Source of the DNA: Pterois miles
Taxonomy: Eukaryota > Chordata > Actinopteri > Perciformes > Scorpaenidae
Direction: 5' to 3'
Assembly: GCA_947000775.1 (NCBI GenBank)
Contig: CAMQGK010000299.1
Location: forward strand, 4,725,501-4,789,500
Length of the DNA: 64,000 nt
How positions within the stretch are numbered: the first letter of the stretch is position 1; the number at the start of each line of letters is the position of its first letter. Below the pieces are notes generated by a model. It did not search any database. It saw nothing but the letters and a program-made list of their open reading frames with translations, and was not told the DNA's origin. Below, one piece after another: positions 25,387 to 38,840 of this stretch. Both the position numbers and the translations under genes were made by a program.

Positions 25387-28099
25387 AGTGGCATGGTAAA
25401 GCAAGTGTATCCTTAAAAAAAGAAGTGAGGGAAAGGCATCCCCTCCCTTTGAATCTAAAACTGAACATCAGACAAATCTCTTGTTTTGAGTGTGAGTGTG
25501 TGTGCATGTGTGAAAGCACTTTTATGTGAGCAGTGCAATGACATTTTGACCAGCTAGTGACTCCTCTACTCTGGTGTTTTGTGTGTGTGTGCTTTTATGT
25601 GTGCAGAGCACTGACATTTTGACCAGCGACTGACTTCTCTGTGCGTTTAAGTCAGTATGAGTTTCATCCTGCTGGTGGGGACAGGATAGTCCATATGGAG
25701 CCCCTGACCTTTCACCTCCCAGCTCCCCCACAGTGCCCTCAGGTAGCGCCACTCCACCATGGGGATGAAGGCAAGTGGGTGTCCTTCATTTGAAAGATAG
25801 GTCTGTGGGGGGTGAGAGAGCACTATTTTAGAGCCACCTTTCAGACTGCATCGGAGCATTAATAAGAGACAGAATCTTGTCTACGTGACAGGAACAGCAT
25901 TACTATGGATTTATACGCAACTGCAGCAGTAAGCAATTACAGCCTCTGGCCCTCTTGTCAGCTTCACATTTTTCACATCACATGATTAAGAGCACAGTTC
26001 TGAAAATCTATGGGAATTATTTGGGAGTTCGCTATGACAGAAACACTTCCTTTTCAAATCACAATTTTGAAGCACCTGATATTTATAACCACCAAACCAA
26101 ATATAAAACCATTCCTCGTACGTGAAGTTATGGAAGCAAGCTTCGGCTAAGATGCTGAGAATGGCATCATTTGCCCATTTGCCCATTTGACAGCCTCTCA
26201 CTAACTTGGTTCGTGACGTTCCTGCAACTTGTCAACTGCATCCTCTCACATCTGTCCACATGTGTTCACAGAGGGAATCACTAACAATCGTACAAAAAGC
26301 GGAGCAAAAATCAAACACCATCTCAGCTCATACAAAACCTCTCCCTCTCCGTGCACTAGTCACTACTCAGTTCTTAAGTCCTCCTGAGCCTAAAAAAAGC
26401 GTATTTCCACTGGTAGCAGGAGACATCACACCTGACAACTAATACAGCTGCTCTTAACACCTTAGTCAATTATCCTAATGATAGTGTGGAGCATATGGGA
26501 GATAATTAGCTGGTTTTACACATCAAGTGTAGGACACATCTGAAAATTATGTGCAAACATTTTAAAAATCATGAAAATAGAGTGACCATATGGAAGGGAT
26601 TATATGTTATTATTATATAAAATGAATGTACAAGAACCAGTCAGTCCATCTTAAATCATTTAACAGATTCCAGTTTTACCCACAGGCTTACATCTGTCTT
26701 AGTGTGTGTATAGAAGCAGGTGTGTGACTGCATACCTTTACAGCAGTTACCATAAAAAACTTGGCATTCCCTCACAGCTGTGAAATCACAGGCACAATAT
26801 ATGCTATATTCATGCCAAATGCCTCAAAAGCATAATCCTCTTAATATGTGTTTCTTTAATACTGACACGCGAGCAAACAAAAATACACAAGCAGTAATAA
26901 AAAACACCATCAAATTTGGAGAATACCTTCACTTTGCGTCCACTAATTCCAGCACTCACACACATACCTGTCGAGTCCAACCCGGTGAACCCAGTCGGAG
27001 AACGTTAACTCCGCTCTCCCTGTTTCTGTCTTGTTTTCAAAACCCACAAAGTCCTCACTGCGGTGTTCCTGTGACGGCTCTAATTGCCGTTCACCTGTCC
27101 AACTTCAACTCTTTAGCTCCGTTTTCCCTCCCTCCCTATCCAACTCTCTGTTTTCCTCTCTTTCTGTCTTGGTCACACGAAGGTTTGTGAAGCTTGCTCC
27201 GATGGCGGCTGCTACCGCCACTGACTTGTTGTACTTTAATTGTGGTTGCTAGGTGATAAGCTTCTCCAATTCTGCACACAGTGAGAAGGGGAGGACAGGA
27301 AAGGAGGGGGGGAGAAAGTGAGAGAATAGGTGGCGGGGGGGTAGGAGGAAATGCTCATTATAGACACAGTAGCCTGAAGAGAATGATCGGCGGAGAGGAG
27401 GGGAAAGGTCTACAGGGGGCGAAGAAGTTGTGCAGATGAGAGACATGGATGGATGGAAGAAGAGCAGGTGCGCTTCCTTGTTTTTACTCAGGAACCCTTT
27501 GCAGCCTGAAACACTTAAGCTGGAGCAACAGCACACTTGGAGGATTTGCTATAATACTTTAAACGAACAAGCATTTAGAGAATTTCTCTACACATTTATT
27601 GAAAGTCTTTTTTTTGTTTGTGCGTCAAATATCTTTTTTTTTTTTTAATATATCTTGGTTGGTATTAAAACTGAGAATACAGCATTGTTTTCCAATTATG
27701 TTTGGAAGGACAACTCAGATCCAGAGTCAGCAGTAAATAAACAATTAGCTAATTATCTGTTTGAGCCCACAACACTCTTGAGCTAATTACTGTCTTTGAT
27801 GTAAACAGGTGTCTAAACCTGACAAACTGCTCAATGTTTTTTTTTTTGTGTGTGTACTATGTTATGTATTTACTAAAAAAAAGACTGCAACTGGAATCCC
27901 ATGCCATTGCTGCAGTTGTCAGACTGATGAATGTTTTATATTGTATTTATGTAAAGTGAGAAAGAACACACTTTGGCATGGTGTGTTATTTCTTTAATTA
28001 GGCGAGAACAGCAGCTAGTCATCAGCATACAGTGATTGGCACTGACAATGTATATTGGATGTCATAGGTTAAATGCTGTATATAGTGATGCTTCTCTCA
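25387..28099. other. Non-coding, purine-rich patch
   Basis: A G/A-rich patch at 27280-27430 gives a good minus-strand pyrimidine tract (ending at an AG beside 27269), but the following frame closes quickly and no donor follows. Confidence 0.4.
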
Positions 28100-29205
28100 A
28101 AACCGAGAGCTACATTACTACTATATAGTCATACTGACGTGGGAGGTCACAAGAACTGACACCGGTACCAAGTCGAAGTCATAAGTCTAAAAACGTGACG
28201 GTACTCTTTTTCCACAGTACCGAAGCTACAGTGATGGGAACAGAGAACCGTAGTCACTATCAACTCCTTTGTATTGATGCTTTCTGACAGTTACACCTAC
28301 ACAATAACGCATGCACACGCTGTATCATATTTCAGTTTGATTGGGAATGGAGACACGCCGGAGAGGAAAAAAACTCTCAACAGCGTGGTGTTACCTTAAA
28401 CTGAGGGGTGCACCCTGTTGTTTTCTTGATAATGCGCCACTGTGAACAACAAATCCGTGTTGAAATCAGTAGATCAGAGTTAGTAATGTTACCTGTTAAC
28501 AGCAGGTTGGCAGCACAGTCCTGCTTGGATAAATAGCGGAGCTACGAAAGTTAAACGGAGTTGCCATTGAATTACACTGAATGAAACATGAAACGTTCCA
28601 GTCTGCTCACCAAACTATTGGGCGAAGGTAAATTACAAGGTTCTCATGATGTGTTCAAATGCAATCTCGGAAAAATACATTTTTGGTGGGAAACTTGAAT
28701 AAACCGATTTGTTTGAAGGAGATGATTGGGTGTTTTCAATAGAGTGCGTGTTGAATTATGTGGGATTTATTTTTTATTCATATATTATTATTATTATTTT
28801 TTTTTTTTTTTACCATGGTATTAAGTTAGGTACTGAGAATCGTGGAAATTCACTGGTATTGATATCAACTAGGTTTGCAGGTATGACTCCGGCTTGGGGC
28901 TCTTCTGTGTGGAGTTTGCATGTTCTGTGTTTGCATGTAAGCATGGGTTTTCTCCGGGTGCTCCAGCTTCCTCCCACAGTCCAAAGACATGCAGATTAAT
29001 TGATGACTCTAAATTGCCCGTAGGTGTGAATGTGGGCGTGAATGGTTGTCTGTCTCTATGTGCCCTGCAATGGACTGGCGACCTGTCCTAACGGGATAAG
29101 CGGTTGAGGATGGATGGATGGATGGATGGATGGATGGATGGATGGATGGATGGATGGTATAGACTACCAGATTTCTGGTATCATGACATCCCTAATACTG
29201 ACAGC
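28100..29205 (+). mobile_element. DNA-type element split by a SINE
   Basis: The stretch ends with GGTACTGAGAATCGTGGAAA, TTCACTGGTATTGATATCAACTA, then the SINE (28874-29158), then GACTACCAGATTTCTGGTAT and CATGACATCCCTAATACTG (some motifs here abbreviated). An uninterrupted relative of the terminal part lies at 53495-53557 (TTTCACTGGCATTGGTATCG, ACTACTAAATGTCTGGTATC, GTGACACTCCTAAT). The left boundary is approximate. No transposase seen. Confidence 0.5.
28874..29158 (+). mobile_element. SINE lacking its tRNA head, with (GGAT)n tail
   Basis: It has the conserved body GTGTGGAGTTTGCATGTTCT, GGGTTTTCTCCGGGTGCTCC, TCCTCCCACAGTCCAAAGAC, GACTCTAAATTGCCCGTAGG and TGCAATGGACTGGCGACCTG, ending AACGGGATAAGCGGTTGAGG and a GGAT microsatellite at 29107-29158. 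The same body is at 34962-35245. The tRNA-derived promoter is missing, so this copy is 5'-truncated. Confidence 0.72.
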
Positions 29206-29869
29206 ACAAGACTCTCATCAACATGTCAATGATCAGACAAATTGAGATTGAAATAAAACTGTAGACAGGAGTATTAGTGGAATATTCATTGTTATTAGCC
29301 ATGTAAACAGCTCAGCAGGAATATTGTCTTTTTCAGAATAAAGGAGAAAAACTGAATATTTTGTGCATGTAAACGTAGTCAATGAGTTCTTGATCCACAT
29401 GTTGCGTAATGAGTATGACTCGTAGGCAAATCATGCTTCCTCTTATAGTACCAGCCCACCTGCGCAGACTTTTAGCAATGGTGGATGTCAATATAAATCA
29501 ATTTAGTCATGAAATCTACATTGCGCTTAGTGGCTGTGGACCTTTAGTGTGACTGTGGGTGAGTCTCTGCGTGTATACGTATGCGCATGTATGTGTGTTG
29601 GCACTGTGTACTGTGACTCACTGTGTTTTTTCAGTATCTGGCTGTGCGCACACACACAAATCTCTGCCACCTCATTGTCCAGTGAGCAAGTATAGGGAAC
29701 ATTACTCATAGCTGGTGGAAATGTCAAACATGCTGGTATTGATCTGAAAGAATACACAGGAAATACTGTCATACTTTCTTTTTTTATCCCGCTCCCCCAG
29801 TTCCTACTTGTGTCCATCCATCCACCCTTGCTTCACACAAAAAATAAAATCCACCTGCCAGTTTCTCTG

Positions 29870-30038
29870 GATTTTTTCTTTTTTCCCTGTTAGATTGCAG
29901 AGTTTTTCCTTATCCGATGAGAGGGTCGCATTGTAAAGGACAGAGGGTGTCGTATCCTGTACAGACTGTAAAGCTCCCTGAGGCAAAATTGTGATTTGTG
30001 ATTTTGGGCTGTACAAATATAAACTGACTTGACTTGAG
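29870..30038 (+). mobile_element. 3' tail of the same non-LTR retrotransposon
   Basis: It runs from a T-rich leader through TTTTTCCTTATCCGATGAGA, GGACAGAGGGTGTCGTATCC, TGTACAGACTGTAAAGC and GAGGCAAAATTGTGATTTG to GGGCTGTACAAATATAAACT and a short GACTTGACTTGAG tail. It is the longest copy in the window that retains the terminal part. It is 5'-truncated, as expected for target-primed reverse transcription. Confidence 0.55.
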
Positions 30039-31107
30039 ACTAGAGGAGATACGAGCACCCAGCATGCACCACTGAGGGGCCGCAGCAGGTTGCCTCAACA
30101 CCTGTCAGTCAGGAGATTTTCTAATTATAACTCACACACAATTACACACACATCCCAATACATCCTTAATGCACACCCACACACACAGCACTCATTCGCA
30201 TACATGCACACAGCCATGCACAGCAGCTTCCTTGAAGGGCTCTCAATGGGTTCCCGTTGGCCTTTCAGTGTATCCTTCCTATACAAGCTCCTGGGAGGAG
30301 AGTGTGACAGCTGTCTTCAGGATACACACTATGAACTGTAAAGCCTCCCAACAACAATGTAATAATACTACTGCTAACAACAGAAGAGAGAATATTTTGA
30401 AATATACCATAATTATTGAAATAGAAAAATGTTCCACCTACTTGCTAGACAAATGTACAGTATTTTGCTGCTGATGGAGGCGCAAAGCAATCAAAACATG
30501 CAAATCTGTCTCCAAGTACGTATAAGTAAAAGAACATACTGTGCATATATAATATAAAATACAGAGAACGTAATGTTTCACAGTGCCACTTTACAAAACA
30601 TTACAACAACAAGTCTTCCAACACTGCATCCAACTAGCAAAAATTTGCCAGTAAATTTGCCCAACTGTGAGTTTTATGCTGTTTACCGCTATCTGTTATA
30701 TCAGTTGTTGCATCAGCAGGCTCGGTGCATTTTCACTGCTCAATCGATTGGCAGATTTGTTTGGACTGAGGGCTCACATTCTCCGTGCTGTGGTAACAAA
30801 GCACAATCCAATTATAAACAACAGCTCATAGCAGTCAACTAGGGGCCTCCTACGCATCTGGGCTGGCAGAGAGAAAAGGACGGGTGAGAAGGTGAGAGAG
30901 AGGGAGAGATATCAAGAAAAGAAAGCATTTTAAATAGAAAAAAAAATGGAGTCAAATGGGAGCAAGAAGCCAAATAAATTGAAATTATGTACAGTCGTTC
31001 TTGGTGTAATTAGACTGTTTTGTTATTCTAAAAGTTGAGAAAAATTTGAAAAATATAGTCAGTGTTGGGCAAACAAATTGTGCAAATCACCGCAAGGTGT
31101 TTCTAGC
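30039..31107. other. Non-coding
   Basis: A strong minus-strand pyrimidine tract with AG near 30865 is present, but no donor closes an exon. No feature called. Confidence 0.4.
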
Positions 31108-31817
31108 TGTAAACCAGGGCTGTCAATTGATTCAAATATTTAATCGTGATTAATTGCACATTAATCCCACATTTTTTTATCTGTTCAAAATGTGAAGAGA
31201 GATTTCTCAAGTTCAAATACTCTTATCAACATTATCTGGAAATGTATGTATATATTTATTATTGGAAATCAATTAACAACACAAAACAAAGGCAAATATT
31301 GTCCAGAAACTCTCACAGGTACTGTATTTAGCATGAAAAAATATGCTCAAATCATAACATGGTAAACTGCAGCCCAACAGGGAACAACAGCTGTCAGTGT
31401 GTCAGTGTGCTGACTTGACTATGACTTGCCCCAAAACTGCATGTGATTATCATAAAGTGGGCATGTCTGTGAAGGGGAGACTCGTGGGTACCCACAGAAA
31501 CCATTTTCATTCACATATCTTGAGTTCAGAGGTCAAGGGACCCCTTTGAAAATGGCCATGGCAGTTTTTCTTCGGCAAGATTTAGTGCAACGTCAGAGCG
31601 ATATTTAGCGTTCTACGCGACAAACTAGTATGCTATGTTTGCTACCAATGTATTCCTTGGGTTTTCTAGTTTCATATGATGCCAGTAGCTTAAAAACTGA
31701 GCCCACTACAACCTCAGGAAAATCGATTGCGTTAAGACGTTAAAGAAATTAGTGCCGTTAAAACAAATTTGCATTAATGCGTAATTATCGTGTTAACTTT
31801 GACAGCCCCGGTTTACA
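31108..31817. mobile_element. ~0.7-kb MITE-like element, family B copy 1
   Basis: The left end TGTAAACCAGGGCTGTCAA and the reverse complement of the right end TGTAAACCGGGGCTGTCAA differ at one of 19 positions. Shared interior text with the copy at 44214 includes TTTATTATTGGAAATCAATT, GTCAGTGTGTCAGTGTGCTG, CTTGACTATGACTTGCCCCA and GTCAAGGGACCCCTTTGAAA. The CAGGGCTGTCAA end is hAT-like. The outer TGTAAAC could be part of the repeat or host sequence. No transposase. Confidence 0.75.
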
Positions 31818-34800
31818 CAAAGTTTTCATCAGCCAAAGGGTAACAGAATACAAACAATAATATGGGCATTGTGGAGGTTACATACTGTAGGATGTGAACA
31901 GTGTGTTTTTCTTTCCTTCTGTCTTTCTTGTGCTAATCCATTTTCCACTGTGGTGTTAGACAGAATTAATAGGGCTCTTAAAAAGTCAGACGCTTCTGAG
32001 GCAAGGAAAAAAAAAAAGAGGGAAAGAAAACAGATGACAAAGGAGAGCTGACAAACACATACATGACATCAATGGGAAAAGACATTGACAGAAAGACTGG
32101 GAGGCTAACAGCGAGACGGCTAGTGAGACATTTACAGGTGGGCAGGTGTATGTAAAGAGAAGAACACAAGATGACTGAAAGAGACAGTTTTGGTGCGCCG
32201 AGTTTCCTGATTTCACTGACCAATCAAAACGTGTCAACAGCGTCGGCTGATGAGAGAGTGACAGGGCGGGTCTTCTCTCCCTTCTGTCTCACTGTCTCCA
32301 GTTTTACAATGTCATTATTTGTACAGGATTCCCCCCGCCCAAGTCTTGCGGTCTGGGGACCAAAGGGACCAAAACATGGCTTATAAATCAACACAGCAGA
32401 AAGAGACTATGGATATTTACCCATAAATCACTGCGGCGGAGCCACCTACAATCAGACTAATGGGGCTGGAAGACGTGCTGTCATCCAAGCCATGATGTCA
32501 CCGAGCCTGAGCCTGTGGGTGTTGATGTTGGTGGTGGGTCTCTGGTTCTGTGTGTACGGGGGGATGCCTGCATATGTGGCTGTGGGTCTCCAGCTATGTG
32601 CGTGTGTAGGGGGGCTGTCTGAGTATGTGGTGGTAGGTCTACGGCGCTGCTTGTGTAAGTGTCTGTGGTGAGCGTGTGTGTGGTGTATGTGGGAGGCGGG
32701 ATGTCTGTTTATAGGGGTTTGTGTGTAGTGGGGTGGTCAGTATATACTTTCATCATGTCTCTGCATTTATGTATGTTACAATGATCTATACACACACTCA
32801 CTGGTATTCTACATCATAGACTGGACATGTATAAAACACACACTGACATACAGACACACACACTGGTCTTGTGGTTAGTGCTGGCTTACAATGGGTGTGG
32901 GATTCCATAGAGAAAATCTAAACAAGTCGAGCGGTTAGCACGGGTCTGCCACGTTTCCACACAATGGCGCTCATTGACATAAATAACTGGGGACTTTGTG
33001 AAATGGGACACCCATTAACTTCTCCTCCGCAGATAATTGCCCATTAGATCTTGGAAGAGCGGCGGATTGAGAAATAATTCAACTCCGACACTGACACTGT
33101 GAAAGGGGCCTGGAATCCGTTAAGATGGGTTGGCTTTTCGCACTATCATCCATCCAAGCACTTGGATTATCAACAAAGAAAACCATGGCTTGTAGGAGCT
33201 GTGCAGCCTGTGCCTTCTGCTTAAGCTGTGCTTTTGAACATGGAAAAGATGATGACAACAAGCGGAAAGAAAGACAAAGAAGAAGAGGACTGCAAATTAG
33301 AAAATAAGAGAAAATAATAAATTGTTGCAGAAGGAAGTGAAAAGTAGTAAAAGAAATAAGAATAGAAAAGAAAAGCAGACTGGTTAATAAATCAAGGAAG
33401 TTTCTAGCACTTGGTTTCATTTCTGAAATATACAGTACATGTAGGCAATTGTGACTAATAAACACCTGCGATGCATCCAGCACTGATGTCACTCATGACG
33501 TACAAAATATACTTATAGACAACCTTCCCCCTTGATGAATCACAGCACACGGCTTTGTTGTCTGCCCCACAGAATCGCTGTTAATTGATGCGCCTCTGTC
33601 ACCAGTTCACTTCCACTTACTTGTCTCACTCAGCTCCTACTTGTGTGTCACAACAGCGCAAGTAGAGGGCAAAGGATCCAGAGCAACGTGACTCATTCAT
33701 AAAATCAAATGCCTCCTGCCTACATCCCTCAGAGCATACCGCATGCAATACTATAAACCCTCACAGGGTGAGTCAATTTGGATGTAAAATCTGACAACGA
33801 ATAGATCAGCTCTACAGGCGATGACGCATCAGCGAGGAGGCCGACCTTGCCTGTCAAATTACAGAAGATCCCAGTGAAAATTCAACTGCGCGTCACACGA
33901 TGCGCAAAATTCATACAGTTTTAGCAATGTGTGACATGAGAATTTAAAATGCAAGCTTTGGTGCTTAGTGACGTCCTAATTTTTGCGTTCAGCACGCTCC
34001 CGTATTACCAGGAAGTTGCACAAACACATTGTTGCTCAAAGACAGACTGACACGCACACATATCCACTCCACCTACACATGATGCCAATAGCCACGGCTC
34101 TATTTATTTTCCCTCATTAGTTTTAAATGGTCCATCCAGACGTTACTGTGGCCCCTGCTTTTAATCATTGGAGAGAGCTCGGCTCAGCGCTGGCTTCGTC
34201 CCCTTTCATGTCCTCCAGTCAGTCCGCAAGACGACCAGCAAGCCAAAGTCTCTCTTCCCTTCCTTTTCTGCTACTGCAAACAGCTGCCCGCTCCGCCGCA
34301 CTTTGCAAAAGCTTTCCTTAGATTGAGTCATACATCTATCAAAATGCTGCAGATCTCTGTTTAATTACTGCAGGTTAAATGCATTGTGATGGAAAGGACA
34401 GAGACTGTAGCAGCACTAAAAAAAAATCTATATTTTGTGTAGCAATGTCATATGGATTCATCTTTTATTATATAAACTTTATATAAATCAGTCTCTTAAC
34501 AATCCAGAGGCAATTATGTCTTTCAGAAATTGTAGCAGGTAGCAGTCTTAAAAGTAGAGTGAAGATACTGGTATCCCATGAAACAGGGGTCCAGACTCTC
34601 TTTACGTTGGTTGCCCTGGTTTGCCTAACTTTTTCAGTTACGAGTCCGCACTCCGGACTCCAAATGACGACCCTCGTAAGTAGCTGTAAGAGTAGCGCAA
34701 TGTAACGTGTGTGCAAGTGTGGGGATGAGCGACACAGAGAGAGAGAGAGAGAGATCATCTGTTTGCAGATAATTGGCACTTTTTGGCCTCCCCACTTGTG

Positions 34801-34953
34801 AAGTGAATTAAGCACCTCTGATCTGGTTTAGAGACGCGTGGTGGAGCGGTGCTCCGCCGATGAAGCAGGACTGGGCTGGGACGTTCAGGGACAGGTGTAG
34901 TGGGAACAAAAAAAAACAATCAATAGTTCTCTTCACTTTTAATTACTGGTATG
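31818..34953. other. Non-coding
   Basis: Degenerate TG-rich sequence at 32510-32720 and a short (GA)n at 34734. No gene seen. Confidence 0.45.
34734..34755 (+). repeat. (GA)n microsatellite
   Basis: About ten GA units. Confidence 0.85.
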
Positions 34954-34961
34954 TTTTATGG

Positions 34962-35245
34962 TTGCACGGTGGTGTGGCGGTTAGCACTGTCGCTGGTTCG
35001 AATCCGGCTTGGTTTGCATATTCTCCCAGTGTTAGTGTGGGTTTTCTCCGGGTTGTCCGGCTTCCTCCTACAGTCTGAAGACCTGCAGATCAATTGTTGA
35101 CTCTAAATTGCCTGTAGGTGTGAATGTGAGTGTGAATGGTGGTCTGGCTGTTTGTGCCTTGCGATGGACTGTCGACCTGTCCAGAGTGTCGCCCGCCTTC
35201 ACCCAGTATCAGCTGGGATCGGCTCCCGAAGAGGATAGATGGATC
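34962..35245 (+). mobile_element. tRNA-derived SINE with target-site duplication
   Basis: The head carries an A-box-like TGGCGGTTAGCACTG and a good B box GGTTCGAATCC (34995-35005), as in Pol III-driven SINEs. The body matches the copy at 28874 (GGGTTTTCTCCGGG, GACTCTAAATTGCC, GATGGACTGTCGACCTGTCC, ATCAGCTGGGATCGGCTCC). TTTTATGG occurs directly before (34954-34961) and after (35246-35253) the element, a convincing target-site duplication. V-SINE-like assignment is tentative. Confidence 0.8.
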
Positions 35246-35288
35246 TTTTATGGATGTGATGTTGCTCCAGGAGGCGTAATTTTACACC

Positions 35289-35321
35289 TACACTCACACA
35301 CACACACACACACACACACAG
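35289..35321 (+). repeat. (CA)n microsatellite
   Basis: CA run about 45 bp after the SINE target duplication at 35246-35253. Confidence 0.85.
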
Positions 35322-36863
35322 AGACAGACCTACTAAATGTCAGGTGAACCGCTACACTCAATAACAATGTTTAGTCGCACGATTGGTACCAGCCATTATG
35401 TTAGCTCGTCGGGACGTTGCGCTTTTCAAAAGGAGTCCCTTTACCTCTCACCTCAAGATATGTGAATGACAACTCTGAGACAAACACAGTGAAAACTATA
35501 TCTTATAAGATAAAACATATGTTGACAAACTGCTTGATTTGCAGTTGAAAAAAGGTAATAAATCGCAATATATCGCAGTATATCTTATCGCAATACATTC
35601 GCAAAATGTTTAAATATATAATAATAATATTGTATTGTGGGGCCTCTGGTGATTCACAGCCCTACTAGCCAACTTTAAGGTGCTGAAAGTATGAATTATG
35701 ACAGTGATAGTCAACCTAAGGTGTTTTTTTTCAATACTGTCTAATGTTTTATGTGTTGGCAGATCCAGAGGGACAGCCCCATAGCAAGGATTTACTGTAT
35801 GAGTTAGAGAGTAATAAGAGAAAGTTCCCATCGGCTTCTCATTTACCAGCGCCGACCTCTCATTTGAGACGGCCAGTTTATCAGTTGCTAGATTAGTTGC
35901 CTCTCAGCGGTCTTATTTTTAGCACTTCCGCTATGCAGTAATATTATTAAACTATCCGCATTGAGACTGCAACTCAGTATCAGTATCTGTACAGTTACCA
36001 TCTGACAACAGAGGACGTCAGAGAAGAGAGGTTAAGAGGTCAAACTCAAGGATTTATCACACCGGTTCAACCATGTAATTCATAGCTATTAAACTGGAAT
36101 TTGTCAAATTACGACAACAGATGGACGATGAAATCATTTTGTTCCTCTTGATAACTACCAGATAGCAGCATATTTTTGATTTCCAAGGCCTTTATATGAC
36201 AGCTAGTGATTCTTCATTGATGTCATGGTCACGGTCATGGATCCAGAGACTTTTAATAATTCCAAAAAATTGTATAAAAGTTTCCAACCTTTATTTTATC
36301 CAGACATGCAGGGATAAAGGCACTGGCCGGGATGGTGTCCTGAGGTGACCACCTGATTGCAAGAAACATTTCATAGCAATCTACTCTGGATTTAGCTTCC
36401 TCTAAATGCTGAGCCTCTTCTAGGTAAATGTTACATGGGAGAAATGATGGAATACGTCACATGTAAGGCAAAGCTTTAGTGCAGTTTGATTAACTGAATA
36501 CCACAATAATTAGGATTTGATATCATATTTGGATGGATCCCAGGCTTGCTCAATATGAGCAACTACAGAAGCACCTAACAGGCGTGGCAGCACATGACAT
36601 GCAAAAGATGTGTCGCTACTCCTGAATATGCTGCAAGTCTGAGGTTCACTGCAATTGTAAAATGGACATTTTCTCTACTAATACTGGCTCAGATGAACAA
36701 AAAGCATTAGCATTAGATCTAGTTAGGAAGGAAAACTGCTTGGCTAACACACATAAATATACACAAACTTCACTCATCCAATCATTTCCTGCAGACTTAC
36801 CCTAACCATGACCGCTACTTGCCTAACCCTAACCTCAACCTTAACTGTACCTGTACCCTGACC
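35322..36863. other. Non-coding
   Basis: AT-rich. CTAACCCTAACC-like text at 36785-36830 is dispersed-repeat sequence, not telomere. Confidence 0.4.
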
Positions 36864-37297
36864 TTAAAGGGACAGTGTGTAGGATTTGGTGACCAACTGA
36901 GTGCCCCTCTGGTCACGCCTCTCTTTCCAAGACTTTGATAACGTGAATCGCCAAGTGCAAAACCATGGTAACACCGCTGGACTCGCTCAGAGGCCATCCT
37001 CACCATAATAACACTACTTTAGGAGGAACAGAGGTCAGGCGGAGGCTGGCAGTACCGCGGTTTTGCACTCTGTGGCCCACGTTACCATAGTTTCACAAGC
37101 GTGTCAGAGAACAACGGTGGCATTCAGGTAATGTAAGAATGCCACATGATCTCTGGGCTACTGTAGAAACATGGCGGACTCCGTGAAGAGGAGCCGCTCC
37201 TATGTAGATGATTTTTAATTTCAGGTGATTATACACTAATCAAAACACTTCATTTATGTTAATAGATCCCCCAAAATGTTATGCACTGTTCCTTTAA
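36864..37297 (+). mobile_element. TTAA-flanked MITE, family A copy 2 (best preserved)
   Basis: The left end is TTAAAGGGACAGTGTGTAGG. The reverse complement of the right end is TTAAAGGAACAGTGCATAAC, so the terminal inverted repeat is about 15 bp with a few mismatches and TTAA on each side. The interior matches copy 1 (CCTCTCTTTCCAAGACT, CTCAGAGGCCATCCTCACC, GGGCTACTGTAGAAACATGG). Length is 434 bp. The TTAA ends suggest a piggyBac-type origin, which is inference. Confidence 0.78.
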
Positions 37298-37373
37298 ACC
37301 AAGTCTTCACTTTAAAATGTAATGATCTATGTTATAGGGACTTGTATTTTGTCCCCAAAAGGAAGGAAGTCTA

Positions 37374-37381
37374 CCCCCCCC

Positions 37382-37421
<40 letters not shown>
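37374..37421 (+). repeat. (C)n(CA)n compound microsatellite
   Basis: A C-run of about 11 followed by about 18 CA units. Confidence 0.9.
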
Positions 37422-37424
<3 letters not shown>

Positions 37425-38649
37425 CAACAAGCAGGATTTATTTGTTTTCTTATAAAATATGGCAGTGTGTTTGCAGTGTACAGCTCTTGTATAAGCTTCC
37501 ATGAAATACATGTCGGTCTATACAATGTCCTAATGAGAACATCAAACCCACCAGTACACGTGATGGTACAGGTCCACAGCCTCCATCCTTTTAAACGCTT
37601 CCCATTCATTGTCTATGTAAGCAGCTGGGCAGTGTATTCTGTTAGCGCGGCGGTGTGATTCGAAAGACTTGGCCGCTGCTCGTTTGCATGAAGTTGAGGT
37701 CTAGGCTACTTTATGCAAATCATGAGGTTCTGACGCGACTCGCCCCCTCTGGAAACTCCTGAGAAACTTTTAAACTACCCGCTGATCCAAAATAAAGACA
37801 GATTCAGCAACTATATAGATTATTTCTCGCATAAACTGCTTTCAGAAACACATTTCAGTGAACTATTTTCATAACATAAGAGAAGAAAGGGAGTGAGGGA
37901 GGGAAAGTGGGAAAGTGTTCATCCAATCAGGGGCTGACTGCCTTGTGTCTAGTCCCTTGTGCTAAAAAACACCCCTGTGGACATGTATATGAGTGTGTGT
38001 GTGCTCTTCATGACAGCAGGGGGTCAAACAGGCACTAGTCCACCAACTAATAAGAAATACTGAGTGGAAAAATAAGCGTTTGATATGAATGATAACATTA
38101 AAGCCTGACCTATTATGGATTTCTGACTAGGGGCCTAAATATACACTGCTAGCGAGGCTAGCACTTCATTGTGGTGGATAACTGGACTCATGCCTCTATT
38201 CATTACATGGAAACACTGTAATAAAGAGAAACAACAGGCGACTAATGAGAAATTACAGTCAAAACAGTCTGAAAGAAAGTAACAATTCATTTCAATTTAG
38301 CTTTATGTCATCACCACATTCACTTTATTCCTCAAATTCACAGAGAGAGAGAAAATATTATTCCTTAAGCACCTAAATAATGCCTGGCCTGTCTTTTCAA
38401 ATCAGGTGTTGAGAAATATGGGGAATAGGGGTGCAGGGTTAAAACAGCAGGTACGTTCGCTGTGATACTACTGGGTGGCATCAGAGAGTGTGTGTTCTCT
38501 CCTCATCCCAAAGTGATTTATTTCATTTTAATACAGCGTGTTTGCTTTGGAGCATGATATGTATTTAGTCATGAGACATTAATAGAGTAGAAAACATGTT
38601 GAAAAATGAGCTTGCTGACGTGTGTGTTGGAGTACTGTATGTTCTTGAG

Positions 38650-38682
38650 CGTGTGTGTGTGTGTGTTTGTGTGTGTGTGTGC
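38650..38682 (+). repeat. (TG)n microsatellite
   Basis: TG run with one TTT interruption. It faces the (CA)n at 38768 about 85 bp away. Confidence 0.85.
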
Positions 38683-38766
38683 TGCATGAGTCTTGAGGCC
38701 CATGCTGTCACTCAGCCCAGCTCACAGGGTGGTCCAAACACTGAGCCCTCTTTACTCACTCACACT

Positions 38767-38767
<1 letters not shown>

Positions 38768-38839
<72 letters not shown>
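38768..38839 (+). repeat. (CA)n microsatellite, ~72 bp
   Basis: Near-pure CA run. Confidence 0.95.

Positions 38840-38840
<1 letters not shown>

Noticed and set aside
30840..30910. Minus-strand exon after a strong CTCTCTGCCAG acceptor
   Set aside because: No donor follows within the open frame.
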